A stretch of DNA of 64,000 bases from Paenibacillus guangzhouensis (GCF_009363075.1 NZ_CP045293.1:3720001-3784000), one strand, 5' to 3'; positions 34,201 through 43,151 are shown, numbered from the stretch's first letter. Numbers and translations are program-made. The notes: generated from the letters alone by a model not told the origin.

Positions 34201-34345
34201 CAAAATCCCAATGCCTGGCATCCAACACGCCTGCCCGTGCTTCGGGATAGCTAACATCAGGATGAAGCCATTCATAGACAGTGATCGAGGTCGTGACGGC
34301 AAAGACGACGACCATGCCGATCAGCACGAGCAATTGTTTCCTCAT
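31265..34345 (-). CDS. Hybrid sensor kinase: 7TMR-DISM sensor, HisKA kinase, receiver, second LytS-type kinase core
   Basis: About 1026 aa from MRKQLLVLIGMVVVFAVTTS (GGAAGGA site upstream; an in-frame extension reaches 34414). N-terminal membrane segment, an extracellular jelly-roll-like sensor (YRLKVEVNEAESYSLRAKKI) and about seven membrane helices at roughly 205-400 form a 7TMR-DISM sensor. Then HisKA with FLAKTSHELRTPLHGIV and its HATPase (LLENGLKYTDHGTVS), a receiver domain with VLLDLMMPGISG, and a second kinase core of the LytS/YesM type with QTQITPHFLYNSLNAL plus HATPase (LQPIVENAVRHG). Two phospho-acceptor His cores in one chain imply a branched or gated phosphorelay to the SARP-type regulator. 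Confidence 0.9.
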   Translation of the reverse strand: MRKQLLVLIGMVVVFAVTTSITVYEWLHPDVSYPEARAGVLDARHWDFAKQGIIPLRGEWEYYKDQLLAPRDFAEREQELQGHRRMLNVPEDRQGNVSDSGFGAGTYRLKVEVNEAESYSLRAKKIRLSSRIYMAGHDLGGTGRPDVSADRFVPSNLPFFGTVRVESDTVEIIIQVASFRYLQGGLVQVPEFGATDKVMNRRDTARMADMIVITTLLVFGIYFAGMFRQWRREPYLIFFSLFCLSLGLFFGIDDEIVFASLMPSISFPLLQKLLFILPSLSILFFIHYLLLYLDDKPGKWIKAFLRICYMFMIVLLFIPNEGLVPILVPGILMQILAFGIIFASIFRNRHHGVKIYYVLLGAFFLVISWVFAQTRYQLALDSPYFIIVTLLLVVLSQSFLMTDRIRTAYLRIERQAQQLMIYDRQKDEFLAKTSHELRTPLHGIVNLSQSLLDNTDTPLALEHRDNIRLLNLIGRRLAGLVNDILDLNRIRYGELRVQPKPVDVYISTAFVIETLSIAPIKSGVRLVNELPPTLPLVLADENRLRQILHNLLENGLKYTDHGTVSISAERQGEMLFITVSDTGRGIPQESMSHLFQPFYQYDEEGARSRDGIGLGLSISKQLVELQGGVMHVESEVGRGSRFTFTLPMVVDAAFEAAASTVYEVDSVHAEFTEFREHPVLLSTAGAGSEGGEATSHILIVDDEPSNLKVAMDAVASMKHTYTAVGSGEEALNALRSHKPDLVLLDLMMPGISGLDICRDIRELHGLSELPVLMLTASGQTGDILAAFTAGANDILQKPFELAELKARVQSLLAMKNSSEQAVRREMDFLQTQITPHFLYNSLNALVGLSYKDVDKLRETIQHLTTYLRAKFTFVFQGQAVPLEREMELVHAYLAIEQLRFGQRLQVRYTIDERVHSLLPPLTLQPIVENAVRHGIGPKPEGGTVDIIVRKGASGVEIVVEDDGVGMNGDKLAQLEEGYSGGIGIGNVNRRLQMRYGRKLKMVSSPGKGTRITIYLTEEHHVESHSD

Positions 34346-34514
34346 AGGGATGTGTTCCTTCCAGTCTATCATCATATATCGTACGAATTTAAAACAAATC
34401 ACCCCAAAAATCAACCATAAAAAACCAATCTTTCAACTCCGAGGGGCCAAGACCTGTCTTCCCGCTCGACCGGATTTGTAGTATGCTAGCCATACAAGGA
34501 AGGAGAGGGAATCT

Positions 34515-35012
34515 ATGGTAAAACAACTGATTGTAGGAGATGTCTTGAAAGAGCTCGCCACGACGCGCCGCATCCTGGAGTGCTTGCCCGACGAACATAT
34601 GACGTGGAAGCCGCATGTGAAATCGATGTCGCTGGGCGGGCTGAGTACGCACCTGATCAACCTGTTGAACTGGCAAATCGCGATTTTCCTTCACCCGGAA
34701 TTCGACCTTGCAACCGTGCCGTTCCGGCGAGAAGCGCTGGCAAGGCGCGAAGACGTGCTCGAAGAATTCGACGCGAACGTCGCCAAGCTGGAGCACCTGG
34801 TATCCGAATGCGACGAGGCGATGCTCGGCGAATCATGGTCCCTGCGGAGCGGCGACCATGTCATTCTGCGTGAGCCGCGGGCGATCGCGCTTCGCACGTT
34901 CGGCGTAAGCCACATGATTCACCACAGGGCGCAGATCGGGGTATATCTGCGATTGCTCGATATCCCTGTACCGGGCGTCTACGGCCCTTCAGCAGACGAA
35001 GAAGGCAATTAA
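34515..35012 (+). CDS. DinB-family protein
   Basis: 165 aa, start MVKQLIVGDVLKELATTRRI with AAGGAGAGGG upstream. Four-helix bundle with His in LGGLSTHLINLLNW and a terminal HMIHHRAQIGVYLRLLDIPV; these His residues form the metal site of DinB proteins, and the final GVYGPSADE is the usual family ending. Such proteins include bacillithiol-transferases and uncharacterised metalloenzymes; none is specified here. Divergent from the hybrid kinase gene, with 169 bp between starts. Confidence 0.88.
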   Translation: MVKQLIVGDVLKELATTRRILECLPDEHMTWKPHVKSMSLGGLSTHLINLLNWQIAIFLHPEFDLATVPFRREALARREDVLEEFDANVAKLEHLVSECDEAMLGESWSLRSGDHVILREPRAIALRTFGVSHMIHHRAQIGVYLRLLDIPVPGVYGPSADEEGN

Positions 35013-35025
35013 ATCAGAACGTAAA

Positions 35026-35071
35026 CAAAGCCATCCTGCAACAGCACCGAATGCCGTTGCAGGATGGCTTT
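35026..35071. terminator. Bidirectional terminator between dinB-type and kinase genes
   Basis: CAAAGCCATCCTGCAAC and GTTGCAGGATGGCTTTG form a perfect 17-bp stem with a 12-nt loop. It serves the two converging genes that end at 35012 and 35075. Confidence 0.9.
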
Positions 35072-35074
35072 GTT

Positions 35075-36937
35075 TCATTCGCCGCCCACGCTTGGGTTAT
35101 CCTCCAAAAATAGCCTACGTTTCCTTGCCGGAATCCGTATATTCACAGAAGTCCCAACGCCCCTTCGGCTAAAGATCGATACACCGTATTCTTCGCCGTA
35201 TTGAAGTTGTACCCGCTGATGAATATTTCGGATGCCAAATCCGGTCTCACTCTCACTTGATGAATTCAAAATCTCTGCCATGCGTTCTTGCTTGAGACCC
35301 ATGCCATCATCAATCACACGATAGAGAATATCGTCCCCCTCTAGCCGAGCGACGATTCGAATATGGATGCGTTCCCCGCCGCTCCACGCATGCTTCAATG
35401 CATTCTCGACGAAGGGCTGGAGAATCAGCTTGATCGTCTCATACTGCCATACGGCAACGTCGATATCAAAGGTCACTTCAAGCCGGCGCCCGTATTTAAT
35501 CTTTTGGATATCCAGATACGCATTCGCCTGTTCAACCTCTGACGAGACGGGAATTAACGTTCTGCCCGAATTCAAGGTTAATCGATAGAACTTGGCTAGC
35601 TCTACGACCATCTGCTGCAGCTTCTCATTTTCTCCGAACTTAGCCAGCTGATTGATCGAGGAGAGCGTGTTGTAGAGAAAGTGCGGGTTAATCTGCGTCT
35701 GCAGCATCTCGAGCTCCGCTTCCTTCTTCTCTAGCTGGGTTAAGTAGACTTTTTTGATTAAGGCTTCAAAATCTTCCCCCATATGATTTAACGCGGTAGC
35801 GATTTGCGAGAATTCATCTTTTCCTCTATACGTGATGCGCTTATGCAGATCCCCTTCCCGAAAAGCATTCAGCACTGAAATAAATTTCGTAATTCTTTTA
35901 GAAAAGTAACCCGACATAAAGATGCCCATGAAGGTAAACAAAAACGCGCATAAAATGCAGATTCCTATAATGTATGTCCGCATACGCGCGCCTTCCTGTT
36001 GAATCGTCGTCAAAGGAACATGCGCGACAAGGGTCCAATCTTGCTGCGGCATATTCTCTTTGAGCGTCAAATATTCCCCCTCCGGTCGAAAATCCGCAAG
36101 GGATGGCGGCGTACTCAGATCAAGCTCGCTCACCTTCGCCGCATCATGACGCTTCTCGTCTGAAGCATAGATAACACGCCCCGTGCGGTCTTGGATGAAC
36201 AGCATCGCGCCTTCACCAAGCTTACGGGCATCCACGCTCTCGAACAGCTCATCTCGACGAACGCTGAACCTCATCACGCCTACTTCCTTCGCGTTGAGCG
36301 GGTTCTGTAAATCTACGATTCGGCGAATCATGGATATACGATTGCTATGTACATCATCTTCCACTTCGGCCCATCGTTTCGTAATGCCGTATTCCTCATT
36401 CGGAAGCTGCTCATACCATGGCCGATGCACGATTCGGTTCATATGATAAACGTTATACGTTTGTTGCGTCGCGTCCAGGGCACTAGCTTCATAGATATCT
36501 TGATTCTCTGGTTCATAGTTGTTATAGATCTCCGGAATCGTCTCATTCGACACATACATGAACAGTCTCAGATTCATGCCGATTGACTTCGATGCGCCCG
36601 TTAGCTTCGGGATAATCACGTTTTTTAAGCGCAAGTTGTTTTCCTTGAAATTATCGGTTTTCACGTTTAAACGTTCTATAAAATTCTCATCGTCATATAA
36701 CGTTGACGAAATGCGCACCATATCATCGCTTTTATAGGCTACATTGTCTCGAATCTGAACCAGCGTACTTTGAATATTGCTGCTGGTCTGCTTGCGCATG
36801 GAAGAATCGTACATCGAATGAGACACATAGCCGTTGACTGTTACAAGGACAATAATAAATACAAGATAGGACATCATCAGCTTATACCCGATGGGCACAT
36901 AGCCGCGATATTTACCTTTCTTCCAGCCCACTCTCAT
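35075..36937 (-). CDS. YesM-type membrane sensor histidine kinase of the LplBC-type importer locus
   Basis: 620 aa from MRVGWKKGKYRGYVPIGYKL, with GGGGG upstream. First membrane segment at about 22-42, an extracellular region of about 270 residues (dCache-like, with HRPWYEQLPNEEYGITKRW and IQDRTGRVIYASDE), second membrane segment near 320, HAMP, His_kinase with EMLQTQINPHFLYNTLSSIN and C-terminal HATPase (LILQPFVENALKHAWSGG, GFGIRNIHQRVQLQYG). It phosphorylates the regulator encoded 15 bp upstream in the same operon. Last gene of the run 44090-35075. Confidence 0.92.
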   Translation of the reverse strand: MRVGWKKGKYRGYVPIGYKLMMSYLVFIIVLVTVNGYVSHSMYDSSMRKQTSSNIQSTLVQIRDNVAYKSDDMVRISSTLYDDENFIERLNVKTDNFKENNLRLKNVIIPKLTGASKSIGMNLRLFMYVSNETIPEIYNNYEPENQDIYEASALDATQQTYNVYHMNRIVHRPWYEQLPNEEYGITKRWAEVEDDVHSNRISMIRRIVDLQNPLNAKEVGVMRFSVRRDELFESVDARKLGEGAMLFIQDRTGRVIYASDEKRHDAAKVSELDLSTPPSLADFRPEGEYLTLKENMPQQDWTLVAHVPLTTIQQEGARMRTYIIGICILCAFLFTFMGIFMSGYFSKRITKFISVLNAFREGDLHKRITYRGKDEFSQIATALNHMGEDFEALIKKVYLTQLEKKEAELEMLQTQINPHFLYNTLSSINQLAKFGENEKLQQMVVELAKFYRLTLNSGRTLIPVSSEVEQANAYLDIQKIKYGRRLEVTFDIDVAVWQYETIKLILQPFVENALKHAWSGGERIHIRIVARLEGDDILYRVIDDGMGLKQERMAEILNSSSESETGFGIRNIHQRVQLQYGEEYGVSIFSRRGVGTSVNIRIPARKRRLFLEDNPSVGGE

Positions 36938-36951
36938 CTTTACCCCCACTG

Positions 36952-38526
36952 CTACTGCTCTTTTCTCCGGTATTCAAGCGGTGTCATGCCGAACTTTTCT
37001 TTGAATTGCCTGCTGAAATATGGCAAGTAACGGTAGCCTACCTGATCCGAAATCTCGTAAATTTTGATCCCCGGCAGTTTAAGAAGCTCGCAAGCTTTCT
37101 CCATACGCAGCTGCACGAGCAATTCGTTGAACGTATGTCCTGACTTCTCCCGGACCAGAAATCCAAAATAGCTAGGCGAGAACGAAAAATGCTGAGCGAT
37201 ATCCTTGACCGTAATATTTTCACTCATCCGTTCTTGGATCGTCTTCTTCACATTGCGGATAAACTGACTGTCATGCGTGCTGTTCTTCTGGTGAAGCTTC
37301 TCCGAAATTTGAAATACGTGATAGATCATCCATTTACGAATATCATTGATCGTCTCGAATTGCACCAACATATCCAGCTTGCGGATGTCGATGTCCAGCA
37401 GTTCGAAGAGATCCTCGTTCACCTCGCTTAAATATTGATCCAGCTTCAAAATCATATAACTGGTCAAATTATGCACCGTGAATTTGGAACGCAAGCTCGT
37501 CACCACACGGAATAACTTCTCAAGTTCGTCATAGATTTGGACAAGCTCATACTCCTTAAGCGCTTTCAACAACGCGTTCATATGCTTATCCAACAACCGG
37601 TAGTCCAGCATGGCCGGTTCAACGATGACATCTTCATAATGAATGATGCCGCCTTTCCCCAGGAACATCTTCCCTTCCACAGCCTGGATGGCTTGCCGAT
37701 ACGACTCGTATAGTTGTTCCGACGCTAGCACGGACGATCCAAGTCCCGTTGTGACGACAACCGCCAGTCTCCGCTGGGCGAAATCGATGAGCTGCGTAAT
37801 CTTATCTTCAACACCTTCCGCTTCCAGGAGCAGGGCAATTCGCTGTGGGCTTAGCTTGCAATAAGGAACGATATCCCCCCGGTTCGCGGCTTCATGGAGC
37901 TGCTTCAGAAATATTCTGGCGCCTTCAAGCCGAGATGGAGCGTTATCATCTACCCTCGACAGCAGATCTAATTCCATGACAGCAACGCGAACGGGCCAGT
38001 TCATCCGATGCAATTCATGAGTCTTCATCAATTTATCCATAAATTCTCGATCCGTCGTATCTTCGCCTTCGAAGAGCCGCAGCAGCATATCGCTTTTAGC
38101 AATTGGAATCATGTCCTGATAGGCCTCTTCCACTTCACGAAACTTCGATTCCTCGTCTAAGTCTCGCTTCACTTTCATCAGTGATGTAATTAGCTCGCGG
38201 TCCTCAAGCGGCTTCAGCACATAGCTATAGGCCTTCAGCGACAGCGCTTGCTGCACATAGCTGAATTCTTGGAAGCCGCTCACGAAAATGATTCTGATCT
38301 TCGGCTTACGCTGCAGAGCGATCCGGGCCAACTCGAGCCCTGACATATAAGGCATGTTCACATCGCTTACCAGTATATCGATCGGATGTTGATCCAGAAT
38401 CTCACAAGCTGACAACGCGTTGTTCACGCATCCCTTCACTTCCATCCCCAGCTCAGCCCACGGTATAAATCGCCTCATGCCTTCCAAATCTAGTTCTTCA
38501 TCATCCACCAACAGCACATGATACAT
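36952..38526 (-). CDS. YesN-type response regulator with AraC domain
   Basis: 524 aa, start MYHVLLVDDEELDLEGMRRF with a GGGGGAGAG site. Receiver with phospho-acceptor Asp55 in ILVSDVNMPYMSG and Lys in YVLKPLEDRE. A middle region of about 290 residues (including a degenerate GGDEF-like stretch, typical of long YesN regulators) leads to the AraC helices IKVKDIAQHFSFSPSYFGFL-like and YEISDQVGYRYLPYFSRQFK. Should activate the oligosaccharide importer genes upstream of it. Confidence 0.9.
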   Translation of the reverse strand: MYHVLLVDDEELDLEGMRRFIPWAELGMEVKGCVNNALSACEILDQHPIDILVSDVNMPYMSGLELARIALQRKPKIRIIFVSGFQEFSYVQQALSLKAYSYVLKPLEDRELITSLMKVKRDLDEESKFREVEEAYQDMIPIAKSDMLLRLFEGEDTTDREFMDKLMKTHELHRMNWPVRVAVMELDLLSRVDDNAPSRLEGARIFLKQLHEAANRGDIVPYCKLSPQRIALLLEAEGVEDKITQLIDFAQRRLAVVVTTGLGSSVLASEQLYESYRQAIQAVEGKMFLGKGGIIHYEDVIVEPAMLDYRLLDKHMNALLKALKEYELVQIYDELEKLFRVVTSLRSKFTVHNLTSYMILKLDQYLSEVNEDLFELLDIDIRKLDMLVQFETINDIRKWMIYHVFQISEKLHQKNSTHDSQFIRNVKKTIQERMSENITVKDIAQHFSFSPSYFGFLVREKSGHTFNELLVQLRMEKACELLKLPGIKIYEISDQVGYRYLPYFSRQFKEKFGMTPLEYRRKEQ

Positions 38527-38564
38527 AGACTCTCCCCCTACGTCGTAGCTATGCGACTTCGTTG

Positions 38565-40241
38565 CTATTCGTTATTCAGAACTTTCATATTGTCATGCCA
38601 TCGCTTCGTAATGTAGTCCAAATAGGACTGAAATCCAGCCTCCATCGAAGCGCGATGCGCCTCATCCAGAATGCGCAGCACCTCCTCGTCGCTCTCGCCG
38701 AACATCGCATCCTCTCGTGCATCCAGCCATATTTCTTTTAAATCACGCATGATATGTCCCTCGGCCGAATTCGGCGGCGGCTGGACATTGATGAAGGCAG
38801 TCGCGTTCCCTTGCGTCGCCCAAGTCACTTTTTGCTGCCAATAGGTCGCCCAATTCTGCTGTTCTTTCGGTAACGTCTGCTCATACTCGCTTTTGGTTCG
38901 GTCCAAATAGACCGTATTCCCAACCCAAATCATATGGTTCGAGATCGCTTGGATCTCCGTTAAAGCTGCTGGATCAGATCCGTATCTAGCTGTGAAATTC
39001 GGTGTAATCCCATCTTCCTTGAAACCATCCCAATACCCATCCGGTCCCGGCGGTCCCCACATCTGTACGGCTGAGCCTTCCGGCCCTGTCATCCAATCCA
39101 GCATCGCGAAGATGGCTTCCGGATTCTTCGCACTTGTCGTGATCGCCGTGACATTCCAACCGAGGATGTTATACGTGCCTGGATAGATCTTCGAACGATC
39201 CAATCCTTGTTTATAGATCGGTTCGATAAACATATAGCCGTCATCGTTGTTCCCCTTACGCAGTTCTGCATCCGCCCGCATCGCATCTAGCATCGGATTT
39301 GCGCTTGCGTAGACGGCCACTTTGCCTTTCATTAGTTTCTCGCTGACCTGATCCTCTGTCTGCACCATGGCTGCCGCCGGCATCAGTCCTTCACGCATGA
39401 GCTTCGCCACGAATAACGCGGATTCCCGGAAAGCCTTATCCAAATAGATGGATGTCATCCGCTCCCCTTCCGGAACGCCATATAAACGCGTGAAACCCAG
39501 ATTATTTTCCTTAAATGCCGAGAAAAGCTGATCGATCCCATGTCCTTCCTTGGCTTGCCCCGTCTCGAAAGGAACAACATCCGGGTATTTCTTCTTCACT
39601 TTGACTAAATACCGATAGAGATCATCCGTCGTATCCAGCTTCGGATTCCCTAATTCCCGATAGATCTTTTTATTGATGATATAACCTGCATTGCCATAAG
39701 GCCGATTCGAATAATAATTCGGGAAATAATAGATTTTATCGTCCGGAGCGCGGAGCAAATTCAATACCTTTTCGCCGGCCCAATGCTTCAAGTTAGGGTA
39801 CTTCGTTATGTAATCATCTAATGGGACGAGCAGCCTCTCTTCGCGCATCCGCTCGAGATCGAAGTCCCGGTCTCCCCAGATGATGTCCGGCAGCTGCTTG
39901 CTCGCGATCATCTTCTGCAATTTCAGCTTCGCATTGCCCTCCGCGCTTATGCCACTGATATGGATCTTCAAGTTGTCTTGAATCCACTTCGATGACGGAT
40001 CTTTCCCCCACGGAGGCATCGTATAGTAACTATAATGACCATAGAAACTGATATGAAGCGGATCTTGCCCTAGCGGATACAACTTCTGCCCAAGCTCCCG
40101 ATCTTGTCTATCAAGTTGAATCGGAGGGATCGAAGTCACTTCTTCACGAGCTGGAATTTGTGAAAAGCCGCACCCTGCAAGCAGCGATAGGACAACGCCG
40201 ACAAGCATGACCCGCAGGAACCTTACTTTATGTTCAATCAA
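38565..40241 (-). CDS. Second oligosaccharide-binding lipoprotein (LplA-like)
   Basis: 558 aa from a TTG start at 40241 with AGGGGG nine nt upstream. Lipobox LAGC with Cys24. The body shares blocks with the binding protein encoded before it (LVPLDDYITKYPNLKHWA; NKKIYRELGNPKLDTTDDLY), so the two are paralogues of the long LplA/YtcQ type (SBP_bac_1). It lacks its own permeases. The gene is placed between the transport genes and the regulator/kinase pair, and could either deliver a second ligand to the same permeases or report to the kinase. Confidence 0.9.
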   Translation of the reverse strand: MIEHKVRFLRVMLVGVVLSLLAGCGFSQIPAREEVTSIPPIQLDRQDRELGQKLYPLGQDPLHISFYGHYSYYTMPPWGKDPSSKWIQDNLKIHISGISAEGNAKLKLQKMIASKQLPDIIWGDRDFDLERMREERLLVPLDDYITKYPNLKHWAGEKVLNLLRAPDDKIYYFPNYYSNRPYGNAGYIINKKIYRELGNPKLDTTDDLYRYLVKVKKKYPDVVPFETGQAKEGHGIDQLFSAFKENNLGFTRLYGVPEGERMTSIYLDKAFRESALFVAKLMREGLMPAAAMVQTEDQVSEKLMKGKVAVYASANPMLDAMRADAELRKGNNDDGYMFIEPIYKQGLDRSKIYPGTYNILGWNVTAITTSAKNPEAIFAMLDWMTGPEGSAVQMWGPPGPDGYWDGFKEDGITPNFTARYGSDPAALTEIQAISNHMIWVGNTVYLDRTKSEYEQTLPKEQQNWATYWQQKVTWATQGNATAFINVQPPPNSAEGHIMRDLKEIWLDAREDAMFGESDEEVLRILDEAHRASMEAGFQSYLDYITKRWHDNMKVLNNE

Positions 40242-40347
40242 CGTCTCAACCCCCTACACTTCGCGAATATAAAGGTATTTTTGTAAAATTATATCAATAC
40301 ACACCGCAACAATACATCTAAAATTTGAAAATCTATCCAGCGAATGT

Positions 40348-40434
40348 TCAATGATTCAGGTGAGCATCAAAATAGACTTTGACACTCACCTGAATCATTG
40401 ATTGAGTCCATCCCCTCTGTGGATGGACTCAATC
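40348..40434. repeat. Two abutting long hairpins between paralogous binding-protein genes
   Basis: Arms 40348-40364 and 40385-40401 pair perfectly over 17 bp (TCAATGATTCAGGTGAG with its complement). Arms 40400-40413 and 40421-40434 pair perfectly over 14 bp (GATTGAGTCCATCC). They share two bases, so both cannot form fully at once. No T run follows on the minus strand. They probably stabilise the upstream transcript or attenuate the downstream genes. Confidence 0.75.
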
Positions 40435-40446
40435 TTCCTATGAAAA

Positions 40447-42147
40447 TTACTGACCTAGTTTTTTCTTATTCTCCAGCCATCTTTCCGTACGCCATTCGAG
40501 CAGCTGGTTGTACCCTAACGCCTGTGCGTCTTTTTCCGCTTGCTCCAGAATCTTATCTACCTCTTCATCGCTCTTCGCCGTGGAAGATGCGGATAGGGTC
40601 TGCAAGAAGAGATCCAGCACATTCGTGCTAATATCCGCCAGTTCGGTGCCTGGTGCAGGCGTCAAGTTGCTCGCCAAGGCCGTCTGGTCAATGTGCGTTT
40701 TCCATGTAACCGATTCTTGATAACGGGCAAGCCAGTTGCGTTCTTCCGGCGGTTTCGATAGTTCGAACTTCATCTTCGCCGGGTCGATATATCCCGTGTT
40801 ACCTGCCATCATGACCGGATTGTTGGCTGCCTGAATATCAGCCACTTCTTCCGCATTGTATTGTTCGGTAAAGATCGGCTGACCGCTCTCATCGAGTCCT
40901 TTCCAGTTCCCGCCTTCCGGACCAAAGAACTGAATGAGCATGCCTTCCGGTCCCGTAATATAATCCAGGAATGCATAGATCTTCTCCGGGTCTTTGGCCG
41001 CTGTCGTAATCACGTTTACATTCCAGCCCAGCTGGTCATAACCACCCGTATAGATTTTGTTCTTGTCGAGACCTGCTTTATGGAATGGCCAGATCATGAA
41101 ATAGCCTGCATCCGGGTCCTTCTTAGACAGTGCCGCATGCGCAGCCGAAGCATATGGCATCGGATCTGAACTTCCGAATATCGCTACCCGGCCAGACATT
41201 AATTTCTCTTGCACCGGTCCGCGATCCGTGATTGTGAACATGTCTTGGGAGATCAGCTTCTCACGATACAATTTCGATACGAACTTCTGTGATTCATGGA
41301 ATGCAGGGTCTGTGAACAAGGAAGCGAGCTTATTGTTCGCCTCGTCCACGACAGCAAGCGTGCTTCCATTCAAGGAACGGTAATAAGCATTTTCCTTGAA
41401 GCCTGTGTAGATGAGCCCCACACCTTGACCGTCAACAGCACGGTCCGGTTCATAAGGAATCACTTCACTGCCGTACTTCTGCTTGACTTTGACCAAATAG
41501 TCATAGAGTTGATCCATCGTTTCCAAGGTTGGCGAACCGAGCTCTTTATATATCTTTTTATTCACGGCGTAACCTGAACTGCCGTTCGGTTGCGATGTGT
41601 ACCAGTTCGGGAATTGATACAGCTTCCCGTCTGGGAATCGAAGCAGATCCGCGGATTTCGAGCTCAGCCATTTTTTAAGGTTAGGATATTTCTCCATGTA
41701 ATCATCTAGCGGCACGAGTTTGCCAGCTTCATAGAGTCGTAGGATATCCGGATCGAACCGATTACCATAGATCAAATCCGGGAGATCATTATCCGCCATC
41801 ATCGTCGTCATGAGCTGGGCGTGGTTCCCTTGCGCGGCTCTTGTCTTAATATTGACTTTCTTATTCTCTTTCAAATACTTCCAGAATGGCACATCCTCCA
41901 TCTTCGCCGGCAGGTCGAGCCAACCGTAGTGCGCATAGGCTGTAAACTCCAGCTCACTCGAACCCAACTGCCATACATCCGCTGGCTTTTCTTCTGTTGT
42001 ATCGCTGCCAGTGCTCGTACTCGCATTCGTCGTGTCGTTCGGTGTGCTAGGTTTCGGCTCGCTCGTTGTTTTGCTGCAACCGGCGAACAACGTCGTCAGC
42101 AGTAGCGCGGTAGCCACCATGACGAGCGTCTTTCTCGTTTTCTTCAT
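40447..42147 (-). CDS. Oligosaccharide-binding lipoprotein (LplA-like)
   Basis: 566 aa from MKKTRKTLVMVATALLLTTL, lipobox FAGC with Cys24, then a Ser/Thr/Asn-rich linker. Long LplA/YtcQ-type binding protein with LEFTAYAHYGWLDLPAKMED and KLVPLDDYMEKYPNLKKWLS. Third gene of the importer operon, 68 bp after the second permease. Its substrate is probably a plant or microbial oligosaccharide, as for characterised relatives, but nothing in the sequence names it. Confidence 0.92.
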   Translation of the reverse strand: MKKTRKTLVMVATALLLTTLFAGCSKTTSEPKPSTPNDTTNASTSTGSDTTEEKPADVWQLGSSELEFTAYAHYGWLDLPAKMEDVPFWKYLKENKKVNIKTRAAQGNHAQLMTTMMADNDLPDLIYGNRFDPDILRLYEAGKLVPLDDYMEKYPNLKKWLSSKSADLLRFPDGKLYQFPNWYTSQPNGSSGYAVNKKIYKELGSPTLETMDQLYDYLVKVKQKYGSEVIPYEPDRAVDGQGVGLIYTGFKENAYYRSLNGSTLAVVDEANNKLASLFTDPAFHESQKFVSKLYREKLISQDMFTITDRGPVQEKLMSGRVAIFGSSDPMPYASAAHAALSKKDPDAGYFMIWPFHKAGLDKNKIYTGGYDQLGWNVNVITTAAKDPEKIYAFLDYITGPEGMLIQFFGPEGGNWKGLDESGQPIFTEQYNAEEVADIQAANNPVMMAGNTGYIDPAKMKFELSKPPEERNWLARYQESVTWKTHIDQTALASNLTPAPGTELADISTNVLDLFLQTLSASSTAKSDEEVDKILEQAEKDAQALGYNQLLEWRTERWLENKKKLGQ

Positions 42148-42215
42148 CCGAAAATTGCCCCTCTCATTCATTTTCTATATGTCCAAAGCGCGTACGCCTC
42201 AAACCGTAACTCGAA

Positions 42216-43124
42216 CTACTCTTTCAAGGAACCGACCATGACGCCTTTGACAAAATACTTCTGCACAAACGGATACACCGCGATGATCGGTAGCGACACA
42301 ACCATGACGGTCGCGCTGATCAGCGACTTCGCGGTCAAGCTCTTCTGGCTCATCGCCTCCAATGTCTGACTGTTAACCGTGCCGCTGCTTGCGCTTGCCT
42401 CATTAAAGAGGTTCGCATTGAGCAGTCGTCTCAGTACCGTCTGCACAGGCATCAAATCTTGGTTGGTGATATAAATCGTTGGCGCAAACCAATCATTCCA
42501 GTGGGCGATGGCCGTGAATAAACCAAGCGTCGCAATGACAGGCCCCGACAACGGAAGAACAATCTTCAGAAAGACCCCCCAGTTGCTGCAGCCATCAATC
42601 TGCGCCGATTCTTCCAGACCGACAGGCAGGCTTTTGAAAAATGTCCGAAAAATAATCATGTTCCAGACGCTGATTAACCCGGGGATAATAAACACGAGAA
42701 AATTATTCATCAGACCCAAAGATTTAATGAGCAAGAAGGTGGGAATCAATCCCCCGCCAAAATACATCGTGACGATAAAAAAGATGGTGAAAAATTTACG
42801 GCCGATTAAATAAGATTTGCTCATGCCGTAGGCCAGCATCGTTGTCATAAAGATGGCGGATACGGTCCCAATTACGGTCCGGAGGATGGTGATCATAAAT
42901 GCATTCAGCAGCTTATCGTCGTTAAACACCGTGGCATAATTGCTCCAAGTGAACGCTCTCGGCCAGAAAGCGACGCCCCCCTTCGCCGTATCCAGACCTT
43001 GATTCAACGATACGACCAGTGTGTTCCAAAACGGATATAAGGCACTAAAAGATAACAAAATGAGAAACACATAGATCGCTACAACCATGACGCGGTCGCT
43101 ATATCCCAAACGCTTGAAGAGCAC
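42216..43124 (-). CDS. Oligosaccharide ABC importer permease (LplC-like)
   Basis: 302 aa from a GTG start at 43124 with GGGGGGG seven nt upstream (MLFKRLGYSDRVMVVAIYVF). Six membrane segments, the opening LLSFSALYPFWNTLVVSLNQ, EAA loop ESAQIDGCSNWGVFLKIVLP and ending KYFVKGVMVGSLKE are typical of LplC/YtcP permeases. Partner of the LplB-like permease upstream. No ATPase is encoded in the locus. Confidence 0.93.
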   Translation of the reverse strand: MLFKRLGYSDRVMVVAIYVFLILLSFSALYPFWNTLVVSLNQGLDTAKGGVAFWPRAFTWSNYATVFNDDKLLNAFMITILRTVIGTVSAIFMTTMLAYGMSKSYLIGRKFFTIFFIVTMYFGGGLIPTFLLIKSLGLMNNFLVFIIPGLISVWNMIIFRTFFKSLPVGLEESAQIDGCSNWGVFLKIVLPLSGPVIATLGLFTAIAHWNDWFAPTIYITNQDLMPVQTVLRRLLNANLFNEASASSGTVNSQTLEAMSQKSLTAKSLISATVMVVSLPIIAVYPFVQKYFVKGVMVGSLKE

Positions 43125-43151
43125 AGTTTTCCCCCCATATTGTCGAATGTT

